Assembly (NCBI GenBank): GCA_946811185.2
Contig: OX328096.1
Location: forward strand, 51,660,252 to 51,724,251
Length of the DNA stretch: 64,000 nt
Direction of reading: 5' to 3'
Origin: Hippopus hippopus
Lineage: Eukaryota > Mollusca > Bivalvia > Cardiida > Cardiidae
Both the position numbers and the translations under genes were made by a program. Every line of letters begins with the position of its first letter. Position 1 is the stretch's first letter. Positions 1 to 12,404 of the stretch are shown here, piece after piece. The notes under the pieces are model-generated. The model saw only the letters and a program-made list of their open reading frames with translations. It did not search any database and had not been told where the DNA came from.

Positions 1-430
1 TAGAAGAATGTTAGACATTTTCATAGCCTATATTGGCAGAAAAAAGAAAACTGCGACAAAAAGAGAAATTGCATTTAATGAGCAGTCTCTGTTTTTGTTT
101 TTCTACAGTGTATTCAAGATCCCCAGACATGCACCCGAATAATCATATCTGTACATATTTGAGATAAGGACATCACCGTCCACAGATGGATATTATAAGC
201 GTCTCCAACGGAGCTGATTCTTCTTTTTTCGTAATGTTTTCATACAAGTTCATGTTCTAAATCTCATTTATATTGTTTATACATATTCAACAATGTTGTT
301 TTCACACTCGTCTGTTGATTTCTATTGCTGCCAATTAAATAGATTAAACTTTCCTCCGAGGTATAGAAGTATATATTCGTAGCAGTGGAGGCAAAGGTCG
401 CTCAAAGATTGGCATCAGATAGAGGACTGT
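1..430. other. Unassigned AT-rich DNA
   Basis: No gene or repeat recognised. A good-looking 3' splice acceptor (pyrimidine tract ending CTACAG at about 109) is followed by 50-60 open bases in two frames, but nothing else supports an exon. Confidence 0.4.
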
Positions 431-492
431 ATCGATCTAAGATCAGACTGTACTTTTTGGGCAGTCTAATCTTGATCTATGCCGTCCGCAGA
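431..492. repeat. MITE family E, degenerate palindrome
   Basis: Imperfect inverted repeat built on AAGATCAGACTG / CAGTCTAATCTTGATC, ending near GCCGTCCGC. First of three copies within 460 bp. Confidence 0.6.
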
Positions 493-596
493 AGCTACCG
501 CAGGCGACATCGGCAGTAAAAGAGTTAAGGAGTTCAAGAGTTAAAAGTGTCTAAACTGCGACCTCCTACACCCGAAAAAAGGGGCTCGGGCGGGCG

Positions 597-655
597 ATAA
601 AGATCAAGATCAGACTGCACAGAGCGTGCAGTCTGATCATGGATGTGTACCGTCC
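597..655. repeat. MITE family E palindrome
   Basis: AAGATCAAGATCAGACTGCA paired with TGCAGTCTGATCATGGAT across a short AGAGCG spacer. Confidence 0.7.
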
Positions 656-819
656 GTGTGTTTAGTCAAGCCTGTAAGATAACAAGAGCACTGCATGGGG
701 GTGGCGACGCTCGGGTGCAGTTTCTTTTAGTGAAAAGTCTAAGTAGGAAAAAAGGGCATTTTGCGGGTAAAATTTGGCCCTGACAGAGTTGAGCACCATT
801 AGCAAAAAACGGGCTTTTG

Positions 820-888
820 CGGACGGTATAGATCAAGATCAGACTGCACGGAACGTCCAGTCTGATCTTTGATCTTTGCCGTCCGCTT
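820..888. repeat. MITE family E palindrome
   Basis: Near-complete copy: GGACGGTATAGATCAAGATC on the left mirrored by GATCTTTGATC and GCCGTCCGC on the right. Confidence 0.75.
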
Positions 889-1243
889 CATAGGTCAATC
901 CTATAAGTACTGAGTTTCACTAGACTGCGTTTTCAACCGTCGAAAGAGGTTGAGTTTCCATATTTGGCTCATGAAAGATCTAAAACTCGGCAAGAAGAAT
1001 AAAAAAATACCTGCGTTCACTTCGTAATGTCATCGATCGTTTTCCCTGTGTATCATCTCTCCTTGGTAAACTAATTATAGCTGACAGAAGCGCCGATGGG
1101 ACTGCACGGTTCATTTACATGTCCTCTCTGGTATTTTCTTGAAATTTTCTGCTTCTGTGACACATTGCACCTGCCTGTTACGAGAAACAAATACAACTGA
1201 TAGCAACTTATCACATAAGCATCTTCCAGCTTTACATCAATGG

Positions 1244-1525
1244 CGTTCTGGCAAAAAGGGATTTAATACATTTCAGTGATGTATTATACCAAACAAGTCA
1301 TCACATTTTTAGGGATCCTTAACATCTATCTAGTCTGACAGATGCCGCAATCTAGAGGTAAAATGCTCCTTAGACATGCATAAAATTTAACAAAAGCAAA
1401 ATGCTTCGATCTATGTCAGCCTGTCCGGACTGTAATACTTTTGGTTTCGACCCATGTCAGCGGACTACAGAGGCTGGCCTGTGTCGATACTTTTTTTTTA
1501 TTAAAACCCCTTTTTCACAGAGCTC
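1244..1525. mobile_element. MITE family A copy
   Basis: Ends resemble CTCTGGCAAAAAGGG and CCCCTTTTTCACAGAG. It contains the family blocks TGATGTATTATACC, GGATCC and the ATGTCAGCCTG palindrome, which is disrupted here. About 280 bp, the usual length in this window. Confidence 0.75.
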
Positions 1526-3633
1526 ACATATATACGTATGTGGGTTCATTTATGTAAGATGTTTACAATTTTTTATCTGTCGTAAGTGTAAATGGAATGA
1601 ATATACTAATACAAAATCAATAGGTGAAGCATAAATAGATGACGATTCCGTTGAAATTTTTGATGCAGCATTATAAATACTAAGGAGCAAATGCAAGACT
1701 TGTTATCCGAAAACAGGAAATCGTCGGAATGATGTGATTTTTGTCATAGCATCTTTCTTTCTGGCATTCCCACGATCGATTCAGTTATGCGATGACAAGC
1801 GATAAACGTGTTAAGAGAATATAAACCACTCATTAGTTGAACGTTTTAGCCTCATAAAGCAATTTAATTAGTCCTCTCAATCGCACTCTTCTGAAATTAA
1901 TACTATTGTAAGATCTGATAACGCCTAGTAATAAAACAGGCACGTGGCAATTTGTCAGCCGTATGTACCAGAGTGTAACGGACGATGTCGGCACTTCCTA
2001 TAGAACATGTCTTTTGCCACATGCAAGCAATATTGGCCATAGCGCCAACTAAGCCGAGTAGCGCAAATGAGAAGTGTGTTCGTGGAATGTATTTTTTTCT
2101 TTACGATAAGGAAAAGACCGTGTAAATATCTATAAAGAGCTTTTGACGATTTTTGTTTCAGATGTTGACAGTAACAGGAGCCCAAAAGTCACACACTTTT
2201 CCAGCTGCCTAAAAGATCATAACAGACCAGTGCGTATTTCGAGAACAAAGCTGAGTAATGCAGCCTTTTTTTTCTGCGTGAACAACTAGGTTGCAGTGGG
2301 CACTTTTTTCAATTTGAAAGAATAACATTGATCGCAGAGTTTTCTTTTATTCTCAGTCTGGATTAAGAAAATAAGCGGTGTAAAGCTGGCTCATAAATTC
2401 TCGAACAAAAACAGCCATAAATTCTATGACATATCTGGTAGGACGCCAGACGGTTTGTCAATGGGCCAAGCACAGGATCAATATTCTGAAGATAGTAAAA
2501 ATACTTGACTTTTTACCACAGTTTTAATGTGATTTTAAGGCAGATATTTTATACGCCAATGTCATCAGGAGACACAGACATTGACAAAGACAATCTTTAT
2601 TGACGTAAGTTGATACAGCTTCTAGTCATATATGTATGATGAACATAATACATATACCATAATACATAATACACATACCGTGTATCATGTATATCATGTC
2701 CTCAGGAGACTTCTGGCTTTAAACTCTCAGTACGATGGAGTAGCACCCATGAGTCATGAGTTTGGTTATGGGTATATAAGCTATATACTAGAATCGGCTA
2801 AATTTGTAATATCTTTGCAATATCAACTGCCAACCTAAATTGAATACGGCTGAAAGAGAAGTAGCATTCCCTAAGTGTTTTCACCTGTTTCATCAAGAAT
2901 GCTCTTTACAGGCCACTGACTACTCTTCCAGAATCGAAACAATAACTTAATATAGCGTTGAGGGGATATGAGTCGGTACACCGAAAACGGCGATATCGTC
3001 TAGCCAAGGGTTTAATACAGTTAATAGGCTAGGGCATATGAAACACCAAACCATTTTAAACCGGCTCTCATTTAAATATCACGAAGCTGTGCTTAAACTG
3101 ATTGTAGATGCCCTGATTATAATACCCTTGTCATCAAATACACGTAGGTTAAATGACCTTAGAATCACTTTTGGCATAACTAAGTTAATTTCGGACAGTT
3201 TGACATGCCTCCATCTTACGACCAATGCTCACAACGAATGCGAGTAAAACAAATAGGCTAGAAACGACTATAGGAGCCTAGCTGGAAAAGCGGATGCAGA
3301 CAACAGTTTCTGACCTTGGCATCCGACATTTGAAAAGAATAGCTTCGACCCTAGCTTACATATATATCTACACCGTAAAAAAGACCTACACTTTGGGTTA
3401 TTTGATCACATGTCCGTAGTGCGAAGCTATGCCCATACACGAAGTCATAGTTGTAAAGAACTGTCTCCAGTTTTGACTCAGATTTGTTTGATTTTAGCAT
3501 TCGAATAAAACAACAGTATCTGTTCATTATCCCGAAGGCAAATGCAAAAGTTTTTTTCGCAGATAGTGCAGAGCGAGCACCCCTGTTACAGTGTTATTGG
3601 ATTTCTAATTGTCCAAAATTCCTTCTAATTCAT
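1526..3633. other. Unassigned DNA, no gene seen
   Basis: AT-rich with scattered stops in all frames. Only short chance reading frames (76 codons or fewer) and a short ATACATA-rich patch at 2636-2695. No repeat family recognised. Confidence 0.4.
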
Positions 3634-3882
3634 TGAGACATGCTCTGTGAAAAGGCAAAAGTATCGACTCAGGTCAGCCTGCGCAGTTCGCGCAGGCTGA
3701 CCTGGGTCTAACCGTTTTGCTCTTTGTAAATTTTCTGCATGTCAAAGGACCATTTTACGTCATAATTCAGTCCGTCATTAGACAAAACTGGATTTTTTGG
3801 ATCCATAATTATGTGATTACTTACTTGGTATAATGCATCACGGAGATGCATTTGACCCCCTTTTGCCAGAGCAAGGCTTATT
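3634..3882. mobile_element. MITE family A copy
   Basis: Starts TGAGACATGCTCTGTGAAAAGG and ends CCCCCTTTTGCCAGAGCAAGG. The central CAGGTCAGCCTGCGCAG palindrome is nearly perfect. Confidence 0.85.
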
Positions 3883-4356
3883 TGTTTGGTACTGAAAGAG
3901 TACAGTAAAGTTATTTGTTTGTTGTTTAATGCCGCTTTCAACATCATGTACGTCATATTACTGCGGTCATTGTACTTTTCCTTGTGCTTATGAAACATCG
4001 TTTATAAACAACTGTTATTTTTTTACATAACGCTTTCAAAGGCTGTAAAATGGACGTAAAAAGTCGCATCTACACAGGGGCGGGTTAAACCAACTACCGC
4101 TCTCGAGATAGTAAAATGCAAACTATTTACAGATAAGTATGACATACTCAGACGAAGGCGCCATTTATCTCCATTGATCAGTGGGTCTTTCCATTATTTA
4201 AATCAAATTATGAGTCCCGATAAATTCGACATGAGTAAACGTTTGAATGATAAATGCCGATTGATGTCAATTTATCCGCCATGAAAATTCTGCGACATTA
4301 TCAGCAATGCTACCGTTACTCTATATCCTTCCCCCGCAATGTGATACAATAGATAT

Positions 4357-4622
4357 CAGCCATGTTCTGCCAAAAGGGGGTTTAGTGCATCTCTGTGATG
4401 CATTATACCCAGCAAGTCATTACATAATTATGGATCCATAAATATCATTTTGTCTAAGAAACGACTGAATCATGAGGTAGATTGGTCATTGGACATGCAG
4501 AAAGTTTACAAATAGCAAAAAGTTTCGACATTATGTCAGCCTGCGCGCACTGCGCAGGCTGACATATGTCAAGACTTTTTGCAGATGCATTGAATCCCTC
4601 GTTTTTTTTTACAGGGCATGAC
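4357..4622. mobile_element. MITE family A copy, reverse order
   Basis: Same blocks as the neighbouring copy but in the opposite order: TGATGCATTATACC and GGATCCATAA come first and the GTCAGCCTGCGCGC palindrome last. Confidence 0.85.
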
Positions 4623-4629
4623 TGATTAC

Positions 4630-4940
4630 TTTGTGGAGAGTGTAGATCAAATCAAGGTTATCTCGGCTATCACCATCTGCTTCTCTTCTAAATAAGCCCC
4701 GACTGGTGGACTTAACTTTAGTTTAAACATGTTTATTTTATATCCATTGTGAAGCAAGTTCTAAGAACTTTTATTAATCGGTCTCGATGATTACTTCCAA
4801 GAACCCTTAAACTGTACGCTACGCCGTGTCATGGGTGGTTCCAAAGGTCACGGGATTCGAATCCGGGTCCTTCAATGTAAGAGGCTGAGTCTCTACTTCT
4901 ACAACACTGTCTCCCACTAAATAACATTAAACGTTAAAAG
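4630..4940. repeat. Dispersed repeat with tRNA-like B box
   Basis: Similar over about 280 bp to 13222-13505, sharing blocks around AATCGGTC(C/T)(T/C)GATG and CTGTCTCCC(A/C)CTAA. It holds GGGATTCGAATCCGGG, which resembles a Pol III B box, but no tRNA fold could be built. Both copies lie directly beside a family A MITE, so the pair may have moved or duplicated together. Confidence 0.4.
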
Positions 4941-5700
4941 TTATTACTATTTTTGTTATCATATATCATCCTTTTTTTTTTAACAGTGAACAAAATAAAT
5001 TCAGTAGGTTATGAGGTAATAATGGGTAACCTTGCAAATAATAAAAACCGAGATCAGACTGCATATAACGTGCAGGCTGGTCTATGATCCTCTTGGTCTG
5101 ATTTTTCGTTACATAATCAAATCCAATTGGCATTGAATTTGTAATATTTAGGCAATTTTCCTGCCAACAATAATGTTCCCTTTCAATTATAAAACGCCCT
5201 AAGGGCTGATAACAAAAAGTGATTTATGCGTTTGTTTACATTTTGTTCCATAAAGTACATTGAAATTTGATATTGAATCTTCTATTTCTTAGTGACAGTT
5301 TGCTGCAGAAATGTCGTTTAGCTGTCAAAAAATAAGTCGGCGTAGGAACATTTGCAATGGGGGAAGCGGATTTTTCTTTTTAACAGTTCAAGAATTATTT
5401 TCACGGACAGAATAGAACATTTCTTGTGTAAAATAAACCGTGAAATTCTCAACAAAAAAAGTTTCGGGGCGAAAACGACATTAATCTCAACCAACAAAAT
5501 CGTTTTGGAAGGAGAATGCTCCCCTGCTACCCAAACAATAAATAATCTATGTTATGCTAGAGAGATTCTTTAGCTGTATTAACAAGCCATTCTAAATGAT
5601 AATAATTCTTAATTCCAACATTAACTATATACCTGACTCAGACAATGCGAAACAATGCGTTATAGTCAATCACATGACTAGTTTTTGGGATAAATATTTT
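4941..5700. other. Unassigned DNA with a degenerate family E palindrome
   Basis: GATCAGACTGCATATAACGTGCAGG at 5052-5076 is a short family E remnant. No gene is seen in the remainder. Confidence 0.4.
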
Positions 5701-5964
5701 GAGTACTGCTGTATGAAAAGGGGGCTTCATGGATTTGCTAAAAGTATCGACCCATGTCAGCCTGACCAGTCCGCGCAGGCTGACATGAATCAAAAATTTT
5801 TGCAACGGATAAATTTTCTGCATGTACTAGGACCACTGTAACTTATGATTAAGTCGGTTGTTAGACAAAATTGACTTAATGGATCCATCATTATGTCATG
5901 GCTTGCTTGGTATGATGGATCACGGAGGTGCATTAAACCCCCTTTTTTCCAGAGTATGGCTCAA
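5701..5964. mobile_element. MITE family A copy
   Basis: GTATGAAAAGGGGGCTT at the left and CCCCCTTTTTTCCAGAGTATGGCTCA at the right enclose the ATGTCAGCCTG palindrome and the ATTATGTCATGGCTTGCTTGG block. Confidence 0.8.
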
Positions 5965-6078
5965 GTATGTATTCAGACTCGCTGGTCAGTATGTCTTAAT
6001 GACCTTAGAGAGGTAAACGAATGTTCACAGAGTAAAGACCAAAAGTATTTATGCTCCGGTCACTTCGTCCAGTGTCTT

Positions 6079-6275
6079 CACGAATCCTAGAAGGAAGGTC
6101 TTTGAAAACACTGCGGAAAAAGGAGAAAATGCTGGTATTTTCTCCGTTTCCACATTTTTTAACCTTGTAAATAACAAATTCCACTCATTTAAGCCACTTA
6201 TCATTTGTCGTCTGCCAATGCTTTCAATTTGCTAATGTATAAAATTTTGTCGGCTGGTTAAGAATTAATATCCGT
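6079..6275. mobile_element. MITE family D copy
   Basis: Has the family D hairpin core GAGAAAATGCTGG...TTTTCTCC and the downstream TCGTCTGC...GCTTTCAATTTG and AAAATTTTGTCG blocks. Confidence 0.7.
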
Positions 6276-6507
6276 CGAGAACTATGGTTAGCCAAAAATT
6301 TCCGCTACTTCACACTTCATAAAACAAAAAGATAACCTTCCATACAACAGGGAAGTCTGAATGCAAACTATTGTTTCACACCAATGGTCATTTCTTGATC
6401 TTGCTTCCCCTTGAGGGGTAAATTCAGACTAAAGCCAATTACTAGAGTGATATCTGAGACGTTTTCACATTTAGCAAACTTCAGGCAACATTAAGCTCGG
6501 CGCAGTC

Positions 6508-6578
6508 AGTGTAGATGCAAGATCAGGCTGAACAGAAAGTGCATGCTTATCTTTCATTTACACTGTGGGCTATTTATC
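6508..6578. repeat. MITE family E, degenerate
   Basis: GTGTAGATGCAAGATCAGGCTG mirrored imperfectly by TGCATGCTTATC and TTTACACTG. Confidence 0.5.
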
Positions 6579-6644
6579 TGCGCATTCGGACCAAAGCACT
6601 CCGAAACTTAAAGTTCTGTGACTCGTTATAACTTAAATCTTTAC

Positions 6645-6812
6645 CAAACGACAAAATTTTAGATGGTTCAAATTTAAAACAGTTGCAGACGACAAATTAA
6701 ATTTTGATCGGATAGTAAGATTACATCATTTTCTCCTTTTCCCACGATGTTTTCAAAAGCCTTTTTCCCAGGGTTGTTAAAAGTCGGGATATGTTTCGTA
6801 AGGAGTTAAACG
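6645..6812. mobile_element. MITE family D copy, reverse orientation
   Basis: Begins CTTTACCAAACGACAAAATTTTAGA and ends in TTTTCTCCTTTTCCCACGATG, GTTTTCAAAAGCC and TTGTTAAAAGTCGGGA. One hairpin arm is lost. Confidence 0.7.
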
Positions 6813-8127
6813 GACAAGTTCATTTCGCGGCATTTCGCAAACTGAAGGTTCGATGACTACCACTGGACATTATATCTTGTACATTTATTACCTATCAGTG
6901 ATGGAATTCATCTATTTGCCGATGAGGAACCAACCCCATTTATCGTTTGGGTGGTTTAAGGCCATTCTGTTCCAATGTGATCACGTGACCAAGTTGGTGT
7001 TGTACATTGAACACGGCTTGCCTTTGTAACACTTCAGCAAATGTTGACTTCTTTATCCTTCACCAAACGATATCGACTCATAACGGCACTGCTAGAAGGC
7101 TGCTAGAAGATCACATTGTGGGAAAAGGAGAATGTGGTGATAACCAGCAATTTCTACTTTCCATACAAAGTTTTCTAGCCTCAGTGAGACAGATACCGGC
7201 ATTTGAGACACATTTAAGTTGTTGTCCGCAAGTGATTTAACTTTGGGAGACTCTAAAGTTTTTTTTTTATCTGCTAAAGATTAAAAGGTCTTAAATAAAA
7301 TACGTTCATATTGTACAATCAGTCAAACTACCTACCATCATAGGCAGTGGAATTCAAGCTTTCGGCGAATATTTCAATAGGTTCTAACAGACCTCTGCTT
7401 CGTGAGAACATTTCACGAATGTTTCAACATCATTACAGTTATATAACGACAACAGTTTACTGATTCATGTGTGTCCCTGGTTTCAACAGAACTGGGCAAG
7501 GGTTCACTGGCAAGACATTTAACGAAAAACCGAGTGCATCGGATTAGGATCGCAAAACCTGTGATTACGGAAAGTTAAAACGATGGTTGATTGATACATG
7601 CGACTTTTTCGCAAAAGTGGCTATTGACACAGGTTAGACTGTGCTTGTAAATAAAAGTTGTTGACGAATTTAAAGAAGGCATGAAACGAGGGGATCTAGA
7701 GGGAGATGATACAAAACTTGCTTTTGAAGACAGTTTGTACAGAGGGACTCTGACGCCCTCTCTCCCCCTTAAAAAAAACGAACATAATCATCGAAACTGA
7801 ACAATCTTTTTAAATCATTGATTGGTTACATCATTGTTATCTTTTTTAAACTTTATGACACTTGAAAGACTGTATGTATTCATATAAAGGGAGGAAGTTG
7901 GAATGAGACAAATAATGCTAATTAGATGATGTGATAAATATATTATTATATGCAAATAAAACTTGCAAACTAATAGGAGAAATACAGGATTAGGAAAAGG
8001 AATCTCGAGAGGTGGCTATATGATACACAAATCGTTTCTAGTAACGTAAATTATGGCTCGGGTTAATAGATCCGGGTTAATAGACGGCGTCTAGGGTTGA
8101 CTTCACCCTTGCAAAACTTAATCCTTT
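6813..8127. other. Unassigned DNA, no gene seen
   Basis: No recognisable coding sequence or repeat. The longest reading frame (7007-7240) has no domain features. Confidence 0.4.
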
Positions 8128-8345
8128 ACCATACAATCCCGACATCTAAAGATCCTTTGGAAGAAGGCTTTGGAAAACATTGCGGGAACAGGAGAGAATG
8201 CCGCTAACCAGCATTTTCTCCTTTTTTCCATAATGTTTCTACCCTTCGAAAGGAAATCCCATCATTTGAATACATGAAATTGGTGGTCTGCAAATGCTTT
8301 CAATTTGGAAGAAGTCTAAAATTTTGTCGTTTGGTTAAGAGATAA
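8128..8345. mobile_element. MITE family D copy
   Basis: ACCATACAATCCCGAC, GAAAACATTGCGGGAA and the hairpin AGAATGCCGCTAACCAGCATTTTCTCC, followed by the GCAAATGCTTTCAATTTGG block. Confidence 0.75.
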
Positions 8346-8374
8346 AGAGTAATTTCGATTGCTTTTGTATTCAA

Positions 8375-8418
8375 TAAAGATCAAGATTGAACTGCACAGG
8401 ACGAGCAGTCTGATTTCA
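8375..8418. repeat. MITE family E palindrome, short
   Basis: ATAAAGATCAAGATTGAACTGCAC with a GCAGTCTGATTTC return arm. Confidence 0.55.
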
Positions 8419-8759
8419 GAATTAAATTGTCTGTGATTGTTTTACAAGTAATCTGGCCAAACAAAGCTTGGTTTTGGCCTTCGGTATCTCTTTCCTTTAC
8501 TGACTGCATTAGTTATAATTACACTGTACATATAAACCTTTTCTGTCAAAATGAAAAGTGTATAATAAAGTATTTTTTGGAAATGTGTTGGATTTGAGCT
8601 AAGATAATTTATAAAGAAATTCAGGACAATGATACTCAAGAAATGAAACAGACCTTCAATACATCTGCTAAAATCTTTACAAACCACAGGATCTTAGAAT
8701 CATAATTCAAAGCATTAAATTTTGCAGATGTAAATGTGACTTAAATCATGAGATATGTT

Positions 8760-8888
8760 TATGAAAGGACAGAAAACATTGTGGTAAAAGCAGAAAATGC
8801 TGGTCACAAGCATTTTCTCCTTTTCCCACATGTTCTCAAAAGTCTCGGCTGTCAGGGTCGTGAAAACGTGGGAGTGTTTGGTAAACAG
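8760..8888. mobile_element. MITE family D hairpin
   Basis: GAAAACATTGTGGTAAAAGC, then AGAAAATGCTGGTCACAAGCATTTTCTCC, then TTTTCCCACATG. This is a long near-perfect hairpin. Confidence 0.75.
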
Positions 8889-8889
8889 C

Positions 8890-10880
8890 AAATTGTTATA
8901 ATCGACCAATATTTAACCTCTTGGCTGCTAAGCGCTACCCAATTTGCTTGAGCGAACACTGTAGACCGAGATCAAACTGCACAAAAAATAGACCTACATT
9001 GCTATATAAACTTGCAAATTGCAATACCTTGGGTTTTAATTATTGGCTGGACATTTTCATGTAATGATTTAAGCCGTTTACGAGTTAAAGGACTTGTTGA
9101 TTTATTGCCAGGGAGGAATCGAAAGTACCAGTAGCAAGTAATAAATGGCAAATAGATAAATTGTCAATTTATAAAGTTGTTGCTTGTCTGAGAGGATTTT
9201 CTTGAATTATGTAACAACATAAATCCTGTATACAAATGGAATAACAAGGGAATTGGGTGATAAATGTAGTTTTCGTTGGCCACTCTGATCTTGAATTCAC
9301 AATGTCATGTATAATAAAATTAACGTTTGAATTACAATACTTGACGTTTTACTATATGCTAGAACTTTTCAGTTAATTCACTCAGAGGTTTAAGGGCAGA
9401 AAGGATGAAAAAGAAAAACAGTGATTCAAGAATATCTATAAATCATCGGTTTTCCGGTCTTTGTAAAGTAGTTAAGTGGTAAATATTTTTGTCTAATTCT
9501 AATAACACAAATGTTTTGGATGGTGCGTCTCCCAAGTTTTTCACGGTATCTATCGTGTAATACTCAGTATTCAACTAAAACAAATTTGTACTTTTGTGTT
9601 ACTTTTCATTACATAGTTACCAGTTTCTAGAGAACGAAAATGGTCAGTTTTCATGAACACCAGTTTGTTGCTGTATGACACCCTAGCTTTTTTGAGGAAA
9701 AAAGTTTGTTTGAGTGGCGGTCTAAGCCCCTTCACGATCTCCTGAAATAGCAGATAGACAATTGAGGATCATAAGTGGTAATCTTTTTTTGTAAAATGTT
9801 TATTTGTATACTAAAAGAAGCATTGATTTGAGAAAATCCCATGCATGTTATTGTTCATCTTTTATAAATGCAATGACGTTATCTTTATACATATGTATCA
9901 AAAAAAAAAAAAAACGTCATTGCAAAGGATACATCGTTATAAGTAGGGATAATATGAAAATGGCAAAGCCTAATTACGAGCGACATGAATCATTTGTGGG
10001 ATAAATAGATCCAATAATTCATATGAGAAGCTAGATTTTGAAATCATGCGGGTTCGAGTTCCAATAACGGCTTTGCCAAAACTAATCTTAGGGTTTATAA
10101 AAGTCATTGCAACAGAATGCATTATTCTCTCGTAGATGTATACATGCGACCCATGCGAACCAGAGCAGCAGTCATGGCAGCCAGTGCACCTGCCCATGCT
10201 TTTCCTGGAGTTCTTTAATCAGCGTGCGTACATCGCCAGGGATATTTAGATCAATTGTTGCTCTTTCTTTCTTTTTTCTTATCTGCTTTCCTACATGTCC
10301 ATCGTCGAAATGAAGATCGGTGGTATTGACTATTTAGAATATCAACCCTAGAAAATATACTGGCTTTTAAACTATGGGGTAGAACTAGATCTAGATATCT
10401 AGTGTATGAAAAAAAAAAGTCTAAATCTTACAGGTCTATTAGCAAGCTTTCATAATATGTGAATAAATATAGATCAAGATTCTATACAGATCTAGATCTA
10501 TTTAAAAGAAGAAGAAGAAGAAAAAAAAGTACTATCCTACTGATATGTTAAAGAAGAGGCTTGTCATGACTTTGGTATAGAAGCCTGTGTCATGACATCT
10601 TTGTATCCACAACAATGACACGGATGTGGACATGGTCGGCATAGAAATCATCACTATTTCAAATGACGCAGAAAAACTTTTGAAGTTTCACTCCTTGTAT
10701 ACAATGGGTTCATTGAAAATTTCCACCATATAATAATACCAGTAGATACGTTCTTCTTCAGTCAGATGAGATTCCGTTTGAACAAGATCTACTTTCACAT
10801 TTGTAAAAAAAAAAAGAAAAAAACATGTGCTGAATATTTACTCTACCTAATATAAATCATCCCATTTCAACCATATTTCA
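8890..10880. other. Unassigned DNA
   Basis: No gene recognised. A run of As at 9899-9914 is flanked by AACGACGT/CGTCATTGC-like repeats, and GGGTTCGAGTTCC at 10050-10062 resembles a Pol III B box without a matching A box. AGATCTAGATATCTAG-type short repeats lie at 10388-10500. Confidence 0.35.
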
Positions 10881-10881
10881 G

Positions 10882-11063
10882 TCTCATCGTGGCGACAGTA
10901 TGCCTCTCCGCAATTATATGGCTATCTAGCCGGGGGAAGTTGCTATGTCCACGAACACTTTCATCATGATCAATACCAACAAGGGTCGAGCCAGGCCCAC
11001 GCGGCTTACAAATCCATACCTTTACCTATGGGCCACGGAGGGCCCAGGTTGTATTCAAATTAA
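10882..11063 (+). CDS. Candidate host terminal exon, unknown protein
   Basis: An open stretch of 59 codons plus stop follows a plausible splice acceptor (TTCAACCATATTTCAG, ending at 10881). Read with 2 nt of phase, it encodes a Gln/Tyr/His/Gly-rich tail that includes QLYGYLAGGSCYVHEHFHH and SIPLPMGHGGP. Composition and GC are unlike the surrounding DNA, and most of the segment is repeated about 320 bp downstream with its peptide largely kept. No family is recognised. It could be the last exon of a gene whose other exons lie outside the window, or a processed fragment. The acceptor is only moderate and no upstream exon was found. Confidence 0.35.
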
Positions 11064-11577
11064 CAACCGGTACAATCGATTAAAGTAAAGGCGATTTTGT
11101 CATAAGAGACATGGCTGGAGAAGGGCCGATGGCTTATAACAACCATTCTCCCCGTTTTCAAGCACGGAAACGCATATTTGCGAACCAACTGTTTAAAAAG
11201 ACTGCACGCAAAAGCAAAGATGTTATCAATCAGTCATGTACTCTTGTCAAATGAGGGAAGTTGCCATGTCCATGAACTCTTTCATCATGACCAGTACCAA
11301 CAAGGGTCGAGCCAGACCCACGCGGCTTACAAATCCATACCTTTACCTATGGGCCACGGAGGGCCCAGTTGTATTCAAACTAACAACCGGTACAATCGAT
11401 TAAAGTAAAGGCGATTTTGTCATAAGAGACATGGCTGGAGAAGGGCCGATGGCTTATAACAACCATTCTCCCCGTTTTCAAGCGCGGAAACTCATATTTG
11501 CGAACCAACAGTTTAAAAAGACTGCACGCAAATGCAAAGATGTTATCAATTAGTCATGTTCTCTTGTCAAATAACAT
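10934..11577 (+). repeat. Tandem duplication of ~320 bp
   Basis: Unit 1 (about 10934-11253) and unit 2 (about 11254-11577) share long identical tracts such as AAGGGTCGAGCCAG and GGGCCACGGAGGGCCCAG, with a period of 320-321 bp. The duplicated part covers the 3' half of the candidate exon and its downstream sequence. In unit 2 the reading frame continues past the unit 1 stop to 11408 because of a 1-base length difference after GGGCCCAG. Confidence 0.9.
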
Positions 11578-11707
11578 GACCCAGTGGCAAGTAATATCAC
11601 AGAAATGACATAAAAACACTTCTTTGTCGTAGGAGGATAAAAATCGTCACGTGGCCATCATTTTACTCTTTCCATGCTTCGGGCAGTCTAAGGTGCTTTT
11701 GGATACG

Positions 11708-11766
11708 ATGTAGATTAATATCAGGCTGCACGGCACATGTAGTATGGTAATTGATATGCACTGTAT
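11708..11766. repeat. MITE family E, degenerate
   Basis: GATGTAGATTAATATCAGGCTGCAC with an eroded return arm ending ATATGCACTG. Confidence 0.5.
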
Positions 11767-12054
11767 AATATATTGAAAGAAAAATAAAAGTTTCCGTCAA
11801 AAAAGCCTTGAAATTGTAACAAGAGAGAATCATCTACTGTCTGAAACAACATGTCTTATTTACGTGGTGTTTCAAAGGTTAACGAGGAAATCAATCAAAG
11901 GTACCTGAAGCTGTGTTCGTCAGTCTATCATCAAAGAGGTTTTAACAATTTTCTGCATAGATCGTCTACACAGATCGTCGTAACGTCTTTCCGTTATCTG
12001 TTATACTAAGGATATTCCGAGATTTAACCATATTTTTACGAGTTTTTGGAATTG

Positions 12055-12292
12055 AATTATGTTCTGTGAAAAGGTGATATAGCGCATCTGCAAAAGTATC
12101 GACCAAGGCCAGCCCGCGCAATCTGCACAGGCTTACCCTGGTTGAGGTTTTTAACTACAGGTAAATTTTCTGCATGTCAAAGACCATTCTACCTCATGAC
12201 GCAGCCAGTTTTACGGATCCATATTAGATGACGACTTGCTTGGTATAACGCATTACAAAGATGCATTAATCGCCCTTTTTCTAGAGCGTCGT
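12055..12292. mobile_element. MITE family A copy
   Basis: ATGTTCTGTGAAAAGG to CCCTTTTTCTAGAGC. It contains GACCAAGGCCAGCCCGCGCA and the ACTTGCTTGGTATAACGCAT block. Confidence 0.75.
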
Positions 12293-12404
12293 TCACTTGT
12301 ATATTCGATTGTGTCCATGTATTGGTCATTTTGCTATATACATAAACCAAAATGATTATGGCACATGTTACCATTCAAACGTATAGAAGCATCGTCATTG
12401 CATA

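Noticed and set aside
100..165. Terminal exon after a strong acceptor at 109
   Set aside because: Fewer than 20 codons, no poly(A) signal nearby, and such acceptors are expected by chance in T-rich DNA.
4858..4875. Possible tRNA gene from a B-box-like GGGATTCGAATCCGGG
   Set aside because: No A box at the right distance and no cloverleaf could be built. Treated as part of a dispersed repeat.
10045..10065. Possible tRNA or SINE from GGGTTCGAGTTCC
   Set aside because: B box has an extra base and there is no A box or target duplication.
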